A stretch of 64,000 nt of DNA, taken from contig NC_003070.9 in NCBI RefSeq assembly GCF_000001735.4, positions 12,580,001 to 12,644,000 on the forward strand, given 5' to 3'. This document shows, piece by piece, positions 47,731 through 58,778 of this stretch. Each line of letters begins with the position of its first letter. Position 1 is the first letter of the stretch. The stretch comes from Arabidopsis thaliana (Eukaryota; Streptophyta; Magnoliopsida; Brassicales; Brassicaceae). The translations under genes were made by a program, and so were the position numbers. The notes under the pieces were generated by a model that was not told the origin of the DNA, did no database searches, and saw only the letters and a program-made list of their open reading frames with translations.

Positions 47731-47874
47731 TGCCTCTAAGGGTAACGTCTGCTTCTCCGATTTAAGTTCTTCTCTCAAATCTAACTTCTTCTTCTTCTCC
47801 GATCTTACTTCTTTTTTCCAGATCTAACCTTTTGTAGTTTACGGTTCTAACTTTGGGTTTGTTTTTTGTGCAAG

Positions 47875-50008
47875 ATGCCGTCGGATAATACTTATATACG
47901 GTTTAGGCAACAGCAGCGTGACCCGTTGCATGTCAATTCTCCTGTTAGTGCTGGGAATATCTCAGGGGTTCAAGGTTCAGGTTCACGCCATCCACCATCG
48001 CCTCCAACGCCAACCACTCAGCCTTCTGTCAATCATTCTGATGCTCAAGCTGAGCGTCTCAACAATCTGACACTGGATGAGCTCCTTGATAGTCCCGGTC
48101 GTGCTGGCTTGACAAGACTAGACCCAAAGCGACCTCTGGCAACTCTCTGGTAAGGTTAAATTCATAGTTCGTGTAGAACAGTCTTGTAAAATGGAATTAG
48201 GTTGGTTCTGCCTTAGAAGTTTAAACACGTAAAACAGCTTGGTTGTACTTAGCATTGTAGTGTCTTAGAAGTTTAAAGACATAGAGATCCTTATGTGTGG
48301 GCTGGTTGCTCTTGTTGTAGGTTTGACGATGACTCTACAGTTGCAGCAACAGTCCGCAGCATATTTGAAAGAGATTTCAAAGAACCTCATGCCAATTGGT
48401 CACAGACATCAAAGGCTACAATCGATCGATGGTATGAAACATTTGCGGTAAGTTCTGTGCTTTTTTTTTTTTATGTTTATGCTTGTTTTGTTGTTTGGTT
48501 TCATTTCTGATGTGTGCTTTGTCTGTTTTGTAGCAAGTATATAACTGGGACCGTTCAATTAACAAAAGAGTAAGGGTTGAGTTTGAAGCAAAGCTAAACT
48601 CTAGGATGTCTGATCAAGTGTCACGGTGGAAGGGAAATTGGAAGGAGAAGGGTGATGAAGCCAAGCCAAAATGGATTGATCCTGAGGTGTGGAAAGGTCT
48701 AGTACAGTTTTGGCAAGATCTTAAGTGATAAATAAAGAGTGCCAACAGCAGAAATGGTAGATATCATGATTCGGATGGCAAGGGCATATATAAACACTGT
48801 TCAGGTCAGACCTCATACAAAGCTCGTGCAAGAAAACGGGTTAGATAAGTATTCTTCTCTCCTTACCATTACTTAATCTACAATGTTATATTGACAACTT
48901 GTTTATCTCTTTGTGTTTCAGTGTGAGAAGACTGGAGAAACAACTCCTGATTTCCTTGAGCTGCTAGATGAGACACACAGAAAAGCGGATGGAACTTTCA
49001 TCGATGGGAAGTCAGAGGAGATCTACAAGAAAGTGACATCTAGGATAGAAGAGGAAGAGTCTCATATGTGTTCAGGGGACAATCCAGAGAGCACTGGATC
49101 ATGTGGATTATCTGTTCATGCCAAGAACAAGATTTTTGTTGAGGTAAATTTTCTGTGCTTTTTCTTTTGTGCTTGTTGTGTCTTTAGTCCTTAGTCCGTG
49201 TGTTATGTATGGTGTCTGAAATGTTTATGTTGTGCGTCTCTAGTTTTTGGTATAAGGTTCTCGTCATCTTGGCAGCTTATTCATTATACTTTGTGTAGTG
49301 TTCTGTTTGAATTGCTTTCTATTGTCTGTTTTCTCATGCGCTTTGTATTGTGTACTTGTGTCTGATTAGCTTTGTCATTTTATTGGTTATGTGGTTGTGT
49401 TGTGTACTTGATAGTCCCGGTTAGCTTTGTCACTCTATTGGTTCTGTTGTTGTGTTGTGTCTTAATTACTTTGTGTAGTTTTGTGTCTGAATTAAAATAT
49501 TGTGTACTTGTGTCTGATTTGCCTTGTCATTCTATTGGTTGTCTAGTTGTGTCTGAATTCTTTTGTATTGTTTTGAACTTGTTTTCTCATAGTTTTTCTG
49601 TTGTGTCCTTGTGAGTTTTTGTGATCTTTGCAGGTTGCTCCGCGAAAGAAAGGAAGGATTTATGGGGTTGGTTCTCTGCAGTTTGAAGCATTCTCAGCCC
49701 ATAGTGGTTCAACGCTTCCTAGTGATGATCCGGTTATACTTTCTCAAAAGCTGGCTGCCGCTGAAGCTTGCATTCAATCTCAGGCTGAGAAGATCAATAG
49801 CTTCGATATCCTGTTTGACTATCTTGCTGACAAAGATCCAGCTTTAGCTGCAATTCTTCGACGTGGTTCCTCGACACAGACAGGACCGGCCAGCGCAAAT
49901 GAAGCACCTGTGGCTACTGCTCCGGAACAGCAGGTCGCCAATGAGGAGACAGCTGCTGCTACCCTAGCTAACCTTGCAACAGGATCCTCTCCATCATCAA
50001 TATTTTGA
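47875..50008 (+). pseudogene. CACTA-encoded Ptta/En/Spm transposase-24-type protein, broken
   Basis: Accessory CACTA protein resembling the plant transposase (Ptta/En/Spm) family. Inferred exons are 47875-48149, 48321-48447, 48534-48840, 48922-49143 and 49634-50008. Exon 1 is Pro/Ser/Gln-rich and contains LTLDELLDSPGR. Exons 2-3 hold the conserved core (WYETFAQVYNWD; KPKWIDPEVWKGLVQFW). In exon 3 tandem stops TGA TAA (48726-48731) follow DLK, after which the family sequence resumes in the same frame (RYHDSDGKGI ... SYKARARKR). Exon 4 (ETTPDFLELLDETHRKADG) and exon 5 (RIYGVGSLQFEAF, then an Ala-rich tail to TTTTGA) are open. The two stops make the full product impossible without readthrough. 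A truncated protein of about 220 residues could still be made. Confidence 0.85.
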
Positions 50009-50590
50009 AAACAATGTCTTTTTTTCCCTGTTATCTCTTTAGAACAAGTTGATTATGGTTTCAAACATTACAATTGTTGTGTTGTGTTGAAAATTACTTA
50101 TGAAATTTCAGCTTTCAAATGTGTGTTTATTTGAGAAGCAAAAATCATCTCTAATCAAGCCATAACTTATTAATTAGGGTCTAATTAACAACTAATTAAC
50201 TAGGTAATTAGAGTCTAATTCAACACTAATCAAGCCTTAATATATCTGAAAGACGTTGCAGAAGACTTGCAAATCCATCACAAATGCTGCTAGGGATTTG
50301 CTAGGCAAAAAAAGAAGAATCGCAAATCCGTCGTAGCAATTGCGAGGAAAGTACTAGAACGCTAATTGCGTGTGTTTTGCGAGGAAAACGGTTTCTCGCA
50401 AATTTTGTGAGAGAATTGCGACATTTTACCATTTGCGAGGAGCGATTTGCGAGGAACTTGTTGTCCTCGCAAATCCCTTGCTTTTAGCTGTTTGCGAGGG
50501 ATTGACGAGTAATTCTTCCCTCGCAAATCGACTGTTTTCTTGTAGTGATTGTACCACATGTGAAAGTGGAGATCCATGATTGTTGTTATA

Positions 50591-51150
50591 GAAGCGTTAT
50601 TATTGATAGTATTTTAGATTAGTTGTTAGGTTAATTAGATATGAAATATAATGTTTTTATTGATTATATTGTTAAGAATAATTATTCTATAAGAGTCAAA
50701 CTAAGACTTAAGAGCCGGATATATGGCATTTTATGATTGGGTATTTCTTTTTTTTTTGTTTTTTTTTTCTCTCTCTTTTTTCACACAATGCGACACCGGA
50801 GGCGATTTGCCTGAAATCGACACCAATCGTCGATGTCACCAATTTTATGACCTTCCGCTGTCTATCTCCACCAACACCAGTTGTCCACGGCAACTTTGGC
50901 CACTCTAATTGACGAGTGAAATTTATCATAAGTGAGCTACATTTATCCAACCTATTTTAATTTTACAAAGTCGGAAAGCAACTTTATTTGCAATCAAGAA
51001 GCTTGCTTTAAAGATGCCGAGCTCCTACGAAAGTTGAGGCACCCTTATCATTCACAACATCCTATCAGTAGGAGTATATCAATAATATTATTAAGACTTT
51101 ATAATTAATCACAAAGAAAAATAGTTTATAACAATATAAAACATAACTAC
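50591..51150. other. Sequence inserted in arm 2, left part
   Basis: Not present in arm 1, so part of a roughly 4-kb insertion (50591-54639). A less AT-rich patch at 50795-50905 codes in several frames but matches nothing I know. Confidence 0.45.
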
Positions 51151-51199
51151 AAATTTGTGACGATTTTGTCAGTGATTGCAATATAATCGTCACAAATTT
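51151..51199. repeat. Perfect 14-bp inverted repeat
   Basis: AAATTTGTGACGAT (51151-51164) and its complement ATCGTCACAAATTT (51186-51199) can form a hairpin with a 21-base loop. The TTTGTGACGA motif recurs near 53440-53720, suggesting transposon end sequences. Confidence 0.8.
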
Positions 51200-51289
51200 T
51201 TATTTGAAACAAAAACCTCAAAAATTGTTACAAATCTAATAATAATAACAATCTCAATAAATGTCATTTTCACATGTGAACGGTTGTAA

Positions 51290-52560
51290 CTTTTTATCGC
51301 AATTTTTTGTTAAAATATTGACAGTTATTTTTTCATTTGTCTTTTTATCGCACCTTTCCAGTATATTGGCGGTTTTTTTTTCGGTTATGTCTTTTATCGA
51401 GAATAGTTGTGTTCTTTTTTAACGTAATTTTTCGTTAAAAATATTGACAGTTGTTTTTGGTTGTCTTTTTATTGCAAATTTTCGTTACATCGGCGGTTAT
51501 TTTTTCGGTTAGATCTTTTACCCTTAACGCCTATGTTTTTTTATCGCAATTTTCCGTTAAAATATTATCGGTTATTTTTTTATGTCTTTTTATCGTAACT
51601 TTCCGTTAAAATATTGACGGTTATTTTTCAGGTTGTATTTTTTCATCGTAACTTTCTGTTAAAGTATTGACAGTTATTTATATTTTTGTTGTGTCTTTTC
51701 ATCACAACTTTCCCTTAAATATTGCCGGTTATTTTTTTTTGTCTTTTTATCGTATCTTTTTGTTAAAATATTTACAGGTATTTTGTTTGGTTGTATCTTT
51801 TTACTGTAAATTTCCGTTTATATATTTGATGGTTATTTTTTTTCTTTGTGTCATTTTATCGCAACTTTCCGTTAAAATACTAACGGTTATGTTTTTGTGG
51901 TTGTGTCTTTTTATTGTAACTTTCCGTTAAAATATTGTCAATTAGTTTTCCCGGATGTGTCTTTCCATCGCATATTTTCATTAAAATTTTACGATTATTT
52001 TTTTCAACTTATTTTGTTTAGTTGTGCTTTCTTATTACAACTTTCTGTTTATATTTTTTTACTCTGTCATTTTATTAAAACTTTCCGGTAAAATACTAAG
52101 GACTATTTCTTTCTAGCTGTGTTTTTTTTATCGCAAGTTTCCGTTATAATATTGACGGTTATTTTACCTGGTTGTTTCTTTTAATCGCATATTTTTGTTG
52201 AAATATTTACGGTTATTATTTTTCAACTTATTTTGTTTTCTTAAATCTTTTTATTGCAATTTTTCATTTATATATTGAGGATTATTTTTTTCTTTATTTC
52301 ATTTTATCGTAATTTTCCGTTAAAAAACTGATCGTTATTTTTTTGGTTATTTTTTTATCGCAATTTTTTGTAAAAGTATAGACGATTATTTTTTCTGGTT
52401 GTATTTTTAGGGCATCTTTTTGATGGAATATTTATGGTTATTTTTTAAACATTTATATTGTTCAATTACAGTTGCATTTTTCAGTTTATGGTTGTATCTT
52501 TATAGTTGCATCTTTTCATCTCTTAACTATATTTCATTGCATTTTTTGTCACAATTTTTC
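51290..52560. repeat. Degenerate tandem array, units of about 50-75 bp
   Basis: About twenty copies of a unit of the form TTTTTATCGCAACTTTCCGT, TAAAATATTGACGGTTATTT, then a T-rich spacer with GGTTGTGTC. Units vary in length and identity, with the freshest around 51587-51940. Short open frames across it are by-products of the repeat. It lies inside the 4-kb insertion of arm 2. Confidence 0.85.
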
Positions 52561-54639
52561 ATCCAACGACGGAAGTACTTTTCTCGGCGACGTACATACT
52601 AATTCCATTAACCTTCACAAAAGTATGATCAAACGTATGATCCATTCGATTAGATGAAGAAGAAGAAATTATGCAAATCCCAAATTTAGGAGAAAATTTG
52701 TAATTTCATATGAACCTGTCCGATCGAACTTGGTCAAGATTAATCAAGTTTAATCTGATTTTCTCAGTATGGAATTTAATTTTATCATTTTCTAGAAGTT
52801 TTTTGGACTATCTTCTCTTTATTATACATTTTTCTTATGTATTTGTCAATGAAAATATTTTTAACTTCATAATTCTTTTTTCTTACAATTTTATTCATAA
52901 ATATTTTTTAAAATATTTGGAAAATATTTGTATATATCTTCACAATAATCTAATACATAAACACAATCAAATAAATTTTTGTAATTTAATACATAAATAC
53001 AAATATTTGTTGAAAATGAGTTTCTCCATGATATTGTGGGGGTTCATAACCTATTATAGTAATTATTTCGTCAAAGATAGTTACGACACAAAAGTAACAA
53101 AACTGTCTTAATTACAGACTAAAACATCATCTCAAAATAGTCATAATTTGTGTTTAACATAACTTTTTAATTTTAGAACTCGTTATTACATAACTATAAT
53201 CTCGAATGGTTACTAGTGATAACTAAAACCTTCCGTTTACACCATTTCCCAAGACTGGTAAAATCTGTCATTGATTTTACCGGCGGTTTTTTCTACTCTT
53301 TCTCTCACAGTGTTTTCTTTCTAGGTGTAAAAGGCACAAAATTATAAAAAGGAAAACCCTAATATCTCTTGAATAGTTTTTTTTAAATTAGAATTAGGGT
53401 TTGCGCTAATGGATTTAGGATAATATCTTAATCTATCACAAATTTGTGACTAATATTTACTCACTCTAATGTCTCAAACGACAAGTTGCATATCCGTTAC
53501 AAATTGGTAACTAATTTGGGATAACATATTGGCCACAATATTGTTACAATAGTTACAATTGATATCATTGTCGCATGTTAATCACTAAATGTGACAAATC
53601 TTCGTCATGATTTTTTTGTCACTATATCATAACAAGAGATACTATAAATTTGTGACAAATAAAATTAGATATAATATCTAACTAAAATGTTGTAGATTTG
53701 TGACGAAAATTTTAGAGTAAATTTGGTAAAATATCCTATTTATGAGTATTGTTTGAAAAATACTTTTAAACAACAAAACTATTTTTTAATATATAAAATT
53801 ACGAAAATTGTCTCAAAAAATTAATAATAATTATAAAAAAGTAAATTATACGTATATGTATACTAAATTAATGCTAAGCTACTAAATTATTTGTGAAAAA
53901 TATTTACTAATGTTTTCAGTTTGTGATTATATATTGTTAATATTTGATGAAATTAACAATTTTAGTGCATCATGTGGTAAATTAGTTGACGAGGAAATTG
54001 TATAACTGGTCCAAGTTAATCTAAGACACAAGCAATGGTCTGGGAGTAAATATATATTTTTGGAAATATAGGTAGAATAATTACAAGACTTGGATTTGCA
54101 ATACGTAATACATATGCGATAGCTTGAAGTTGTACAGTCTGGTTTGCTTCTTAAAATTGGATTAAAGGATAACCTTAAGAACACTACACAGTCCAAAGAC
54201 ACAAACACATACATGTTCTAATGATAGCTTACGTCTACACCATTCACAACAACATTCTAATGATAGATTAATTTTATGTTTTTCAAGCTAATCGTTATTG
54301 GAGATGAAAACATGATTTAACTATTATATATAAAGATTAATTTTATTTTTTTAATCGTTATGGATCCATTGCTCCAGATGCCATGTTCTTTGACTATATA
54401 TTTTCAGTTAATAAAGCTTAAATCCGAGTTTAATTATTTTGAATTTTGTTTATTATTTTTTTCTGTTAAGTTTGAATTTATTTTTGATTTTTTTAAATAC
54501 AACTTTTAATTTAAAATCTGGACAAATTTAAAATAGCATAAGTGTATTTTTCAAACAAAAACTTAAAAACAGAGTAGTTCTCAAAACTACCCAAAATTTT
54601 ATGTCTCAATAAAATTATTATTTTTGTAGTATAATAAAC
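52561..54639. other. Sequence inserted in arm 2, right part
   Basis: AT-rich, with many GTGAC/GTCAC and TTACAA motifs at about 53440-53720 (for example AAATTTGTGACAAAT and TTTGTGACGAAAA), probably subterminal sequence of the same element. No transposase frame was recognised. Confidence 0.45.
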
Positions 54640-54817
54640 CATAGAACCAGAACCTTTTCCTATATAATCAAGAACTTAACACGCTCATTACAAGGGTTTA
54701 AGTTTAATACAGTAATGCATTCTTATCATTTGTTTATTTTTCTTTTTTTGGTTAATGTTTATTTTTTATGCGTACCTTTTCTTTTAAAATTTTTTTTGTT
54801 CATTTGGAATTTATATA

Positions 54818-54820
<3 letters not shown>

Positions 54821-54853
<33 letters not shown>
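54821..54853. repeat. (TA)n microsatellite
   Basis: TA-rich run inside arm 2, with one C interruption at the left. Confidence 0.9.
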
Positions 54854-54969
54854 ATTCTTTTTGTAAATTTGAATTCTTATATACCTCTTGGGGCTCTTTG
54901 GAATATGTCTGTTTATAACGATAACATGTATGAATATCATTGACAAACATATGTTGGTAAATGGTATTA

Positions 54970-56691
54970 TCTACATATATATTTTTTGCCAAAAATCTCT
55001 CTACTATTTACTAATAACATACAAATCTTTACAAATTCTATCTCAACCAAATATTATATTCCTAAAAACTTACAAACCAAAATTTGCATTAAATACTTGA
55101 ATTAACTTTTTCCTCTATTTACTTTTTAGTCCCTACAAAATCTATCTAAAAAAATATATTATTCAAAATTTATATCCTTAATTAAATCTTATATTTATTG
55201 AATTAGATTTAATTAATTGCTAATTTCTTAAAATTCTCTATCTACATTAATTATAAATAAATGATTTTTTTTTTCACTTTTATTTGTTCTTATATCTAAT
55301 TTGTTTTTCTTTTATATATAAAATACATATGGTTAAAAAGTATTATATATTTTCTGCATATGATGTAATTCAAAAAATTTTAAAATAAAAATATATTATT
55401 CAATCGATAAAGAAAACAAATATGTATAAACGGTCCCACAATGTTTAAAAAACTAGCCAATGGTTGAGAGTCATACTATAAAAAAAGACCAAAATGATTT
55501 GAATATGAACAAGCAAAAAGCTTGATTTATCAGGCATCCAAAATTATAAGTGTTATCAAGGTTTACTATGGTTCTTTATTTTAAATAAATAGAAGTTTTA
55601 AATATTTTCAGAATATTATAAATATTTAAAATTTATTAAAAGTTAAATATTAGAAAATTTAAAACGTTTAAAATATTAAATTTATAAAACATTTTAAATA
55701 TTTATAATTTTAAAAATTTAATGAAGTTTTAAATATTATAAATATTTTAACTTTATAAAAAGTTTAAATATTATAAATATTTAAAAATATATTAATACAG
55801 GACGGTAGACTACGGGTGAAATCGTAGATATAACAATCAAAATACAATTATAAAGTTTGGATCGATATTAAAAGTGTTTTGAAGTTTCAAATATTACAAA
55901 TATTTGAACTTTATAAGAAAACAAGAAAATGATATTTAATTTTACGAGACGGGGTTATATGAGTGGACGGGTTTGAGTCAATATTAATACGGAATGGTAT
56001 ATACTATGGGTGAAATCTTAGAATTAACAATCGAAATACAATTATACAAATTTAAAAACTAACCAAAACTAACAATATTAACAAAAGTTAAAATTTCAAA
56101 TCTTTTAGTTATAAAAATCGTTCCCAGTTGTATCATACATAAAACAAACAATAGCATATATCTATAGATCATCTTAAAAACAAAACTTTAATTTTTGATA
56201 AAAATATAGGTACATGATATACCTCGTAATATGATATTCATATATAAATAATATTAACTAAAATAAATTTTTTAACTTTCTAACAAAAATATCAACCTGC
56301 GGTGTACCGCGGGTCAGTCTCTGGTAAGAGAAGAAAATATACTTCGATTTCTTTTTTTTTTTCTAATTAAACCAAATATAACAAATTAAATATACAATAT
56401 TAATTTTCACTTTACACATTACACATTCATTAGATAATACAAGTTTTAAATCTTTATTATCTCTAAAAAAAACCCAAACCACAAATTAAAAAAATAAAAT
56501 ACAGAATTTTAATAAAAAACTAATATACAACAAATATCAAAATATAAAACATGAATTACCCAAGCTTTACATAGATAAAAATTATGTGTCAAGAATATAT
56601 TATTCATATACAAATAATAATTATTATAAAAAACATCTATAACTTTTCAATGAACATATACACCCGCGGTGTACCGCGGGTCAATATCTAG
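54970..56691 (+). mobile_element. Non-autonomous Helitron, 1722 bp, with a second internal 3' end
   Basis: Starts TCTACATATATATTTTTTGC, like the first Helitron, and ends CCCGCGGTGTACCGCGGG (56663-56680) ... CTAG (56688-56691), between host A and T. The counterpart in arm 1 (near 42625) runs through without it. Internally a second hairpin of the same type, CCTGCGGTGTACCGCGGG (about 56297-56314), is followed by CTGG instead of CTAG. That suggests an older or nested Helitron, or read-through past a weak end. AT-rich TTTAAATATT repeats fill 55580-55800. No coding. Confidence 0.88.
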
Positions 56692-57053
56692 TAGCTATAA
56701 AAATTGTATTTATGGTTATAAATTGTAAAACACTGTTGATACGGTACATGATGATGGCTTAAAAAATCCAGTTGAAGAGTCAATTTATCTTTAATCCTAA
56801 ATGATTTTGAAAGTTCAATCTTTTCTAATCACAACAGCTAAAGCTGATTAAGTTAAACTGGAAAATATGATTAACGGCTATTTTGTATCAAGTCATAGCA
56901 TGATCGAGATTTAATATTCACGTTTAGTTCGTACAATGTTCACGTTTAGTTCGTATCAGATTACGTGCGAGGAAGTAAAGAAGGCAAGTCAAAGAAGACG
57001 ACAAACTATTTATTATGTTCAAAACCTAAAACGAAGAAGACAAACTAAAGAAA

Positions 57054-58550
57054 ATGGCGCTCTTAATATTCATCTTCCTCCTCTGTTTCCCTATCTCCAT
57101 CTTCTTTATCTTCTTCACCAAGAAATCTTCTTCAGAATTTGGTTTCAAGTCGTATCCAATCGTCGGAAGCTTTCCTGGTCTTGTGAATAACCGTCACCGA
57201 TTCCTCGACTGGACGGTGGAGACTCTTTCTCGATGTCCAACCCAAACGGCGATTTTCCGGCGACCAGGGAAGCAACAACTCATCATGACGGCGAATCCAT
57301 CTAACGTCGAGTATATGCTCAAGACCAAATTCGAGAGCTTCCCTAAAGGCCAACAGTTTACTTCGGTTCTTGAGGATTTTCTCGGCCACGGGATTTTTAA
57401 TTCCGATGGTGATATGTGGTGGAAACAGAGGAAGACGGCGAGCTACGAATTTAGTACTAAATCTCTCCGTGACTTTGTTATGAGCAACGTCACCGTCGAA
57501 ATCAACACCAGGCTTGTTCCGGTGTTAGTAGAAGCTGCAACCACCGGAAAGTTGATAGATCTCCAAGACATATTGGAGCGATTCGCGTTCGATAACATCT
57601 GTAAATTAGCTTTCAATGTTGATTGCGCTTGTCTCGGCCACGACGGAGCGGTCGGTGTAAACTTCATGCGGGCCTTCGAAACCGCTGCGACGATTATATC
57701 GCAGCGGTTTCGGTCGGTGGCTTCGTGTGCATGGAGGATTAAAAAGAAACTTAACATTGGATCAGAGAGAGTTCTGAGAGAATCAATCGCGACCGTCCAT
57801 AAATTCGCAGACGAGATCGTGCGTAACAGGATTGATCAAGGAAGATCAAGTGACCACAAGGAAGATTTGCTTTCTCGGTTTATCAGCAAGGAGGAGATGA
57901 ATTCGCCGGAGATACTCCGTGACATTGTCATAAGTTTCATCCTCGCGGGACGAGACACGACTTCCTCTGCTTTGAGCTGGTTCTTTTGGTTACTCTCTAT
58001 GCATCCAGAGGTGGAAGATAAGATTCTGCAAGAGCTAAACTCGATTCGCGCACGAACTGGGAAGCGAATCGGGGAAGTTTACGGGTTTGAACATCTTAAG
58101 ATGATGAATTATCTTCACGCTGCTATAACTGAATCTTTAAGATTGTATCCACCTGTGCCAGTGGACATAAAGAGTTGTGCTGAGGACAATGTATTGCCTG
58201 ATGGGACATTTGTAGGTAAAGGTTGGGCAATAACCTATAACATATTTGCAATGGGAAGGATGGAGAGTATTTGGGGGAAAGATTGTGATCGTTTTGATCC
58301 TGAGAGGTGGATTGATGAAACAAATGGTTGTTTTAGAGGTGAGGATCCTTCTAAGTTTCCTGCGTTTCATGCTGGACCAAGGATGTGTGTAGGGAAGGAT
58401 ATGGCTTATATTCAAATGAAATCGATAGTCGCTGCGGTTTTAGAGCGGTTTGTGGTTGAGGTTCCAGGGAAGGAGCGTCCTGAGATTCTATTGTCGATGA
58501 CACTTAGAATCAAAGGAGGTTTGTTTGCGAGGGTACAAGAGAGATCTTGA
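57054..58550 (+). CDS. CYP94D1: Cytochrome P450 CYP94D1
   Basis: Intronless gene for a 498-residue endoplasmic-reticulum P450 of the CYP94 family. Its members omega-hydroxylate fatty acids or, in CYP94B/C, jasmonoyl-isoleucine; the CYP94D substrate is not known to me. An N-terminal membrane anchor (ALLIFIFLLCFPISIFFIF) is followed by the basic KK and SYPIVGSFPG. The I-helix AGRDTTSSA is near residue 298, the ExxR motif ESLR at about 360-363, the PERF-type FDPERW near 419, and the haem loop FHAGPRMCVGKD with Cys445. All P450 landmarks are intact and the length is normal for the family. A 17-bp direct repeat (TTCACGTTTAGTTCGTA) lies 100-137 bp upstream. By order it is AT1G34540. Confidence 0.95.
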   Translation: MALLIFIFLLCFPISIFFIFFTKKSSSEFGFKSYPIVGSFPGLVNNRHRFLDWTVETLSRCPTQTAIFRRPGKQQLIMTANPSNVEYMLKTKFESFPKGQQFTSVLEDFLGHGIFNSDGDMWWKQRKTASYEFSTKSLRDFVMSNVTVEINTRLVPVLVEAATTGKLIDLQDILERFAFDNICKLAFNVDCACLGHDGAVGVNFMRAFETAATIISQRFRSVASCAWRIKKKLNIGSERVLRESIATVHKFADEIVRNRIDQGRSSDHKEDLLSRFISKEEMNSPEILRDIVISFILAGRDTTSSALSWFFWLLSMHPEVEDKILQELNSIRARTGKRIGEVYGFEHLKMMNYLHAAITESLRLYPPVPVDIKSCAEDNVLPDGTFVGKGWAITYNIFAMGRMESIWGKDCDRFDPERWIDETNGCFRGEDPSKFPAFHAGPRMCVGKDMAYIQMKSIVAAVLERFVVEVPGKERPEILLSMTLRIKGGLFARVQERS

Positions 58551-58700
58551 GTTACTTGTTGGAGAAGCAACATTTGTTTGCTCTTCTCTTTTCGCTTTTT
58601 TTTTTTTGAAATGCATGTAAAATTTATTAAACCCAAAACCTTGTTACAATGAATGTTTCCATTTGTTTGCTCTTCTCATATCTTAAAATGTCCACATTTG

Positions 58701-58778
58701 CACTACAAGAAATATCTACATTATTAGTAAGAGAAAAAAACTATTAAATATCATCAATAGCGTTTTCATAAACGATAG
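58701..58778 (+). mobile_element. Possible end of a second CACTA-like element (host of the solo LTR)
   Basis: Begins CACTACAAGAAATATC, the consensus start of Arabidopsis CACTA ends, followed by mirrored ATAGCGTTTT / AAACGATAG motifs that continue beyond the solo LTR (59401-59460). No opposite end (CTTGTAGTG) was found in the rest of the window. Confidence 0.5.

Larger units (their letters stand above)
46457..50547 (+). mobile_element. CACTA (En/Spm-like) DNA transposon, 4091 bp
   Basis: Terminal inverted repeats CACTACAAGAAAACA / ...TTTTCTTGTAGTG, flanked by the 3-bp target duplication ATT (46454-46456 and 50548-50550). The counterpart sequence at about 43018-43040 lacks the element and shows the single target, so the limits are exact. 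Both ends are studded with TTGCGAGG/CCTCGCAA motifs in both orientations (about 46490-47420 and 50260-50525), the subterminal repeats bound by TNPA-type proteins. One broken transposase-24-like gene is inside. No TNPD-type (transposase_21) catalytic gene is present, so the copy is non-autonomous. Confidence 0.95.
46065..50590. repeat. Inverted duplication, arm 2 proximal part (MBOAT upstream region, inverted, split by CACTA)
   Basis: 46065-46456 plus 50551-50590 are the reverse complement of about 42985-43440, the sequence directly upstream of the third MBOAT ATG. No MBOAT coding sequence follows at the left end. The interruption is the CACTA element 46457-50547. Confidence 0.88.
54640..56935. 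repeat. Inverted duplication, arm 2 distal part (upstream of CYP94D1, split by a Helitron)
   Basis: 54640-54969 plus 56692-56925 are the reverse complement of arm 1 segments 42930-42538 and 41985-41818. The match stops about 130 bp before the CYP94D1 ATG, so arm 1 carries an inverted copy of this P450 gene's upstream region without its coding sequence. Confidence 0.85.

Noticed and set aside
51667..52091. Overlapping Phe/Val/Ser-rich frames suggesting small membrane proteins
   Set aside because: They are translations of the T-rich tandem array and follow its period, so they are by-products of the repeat.
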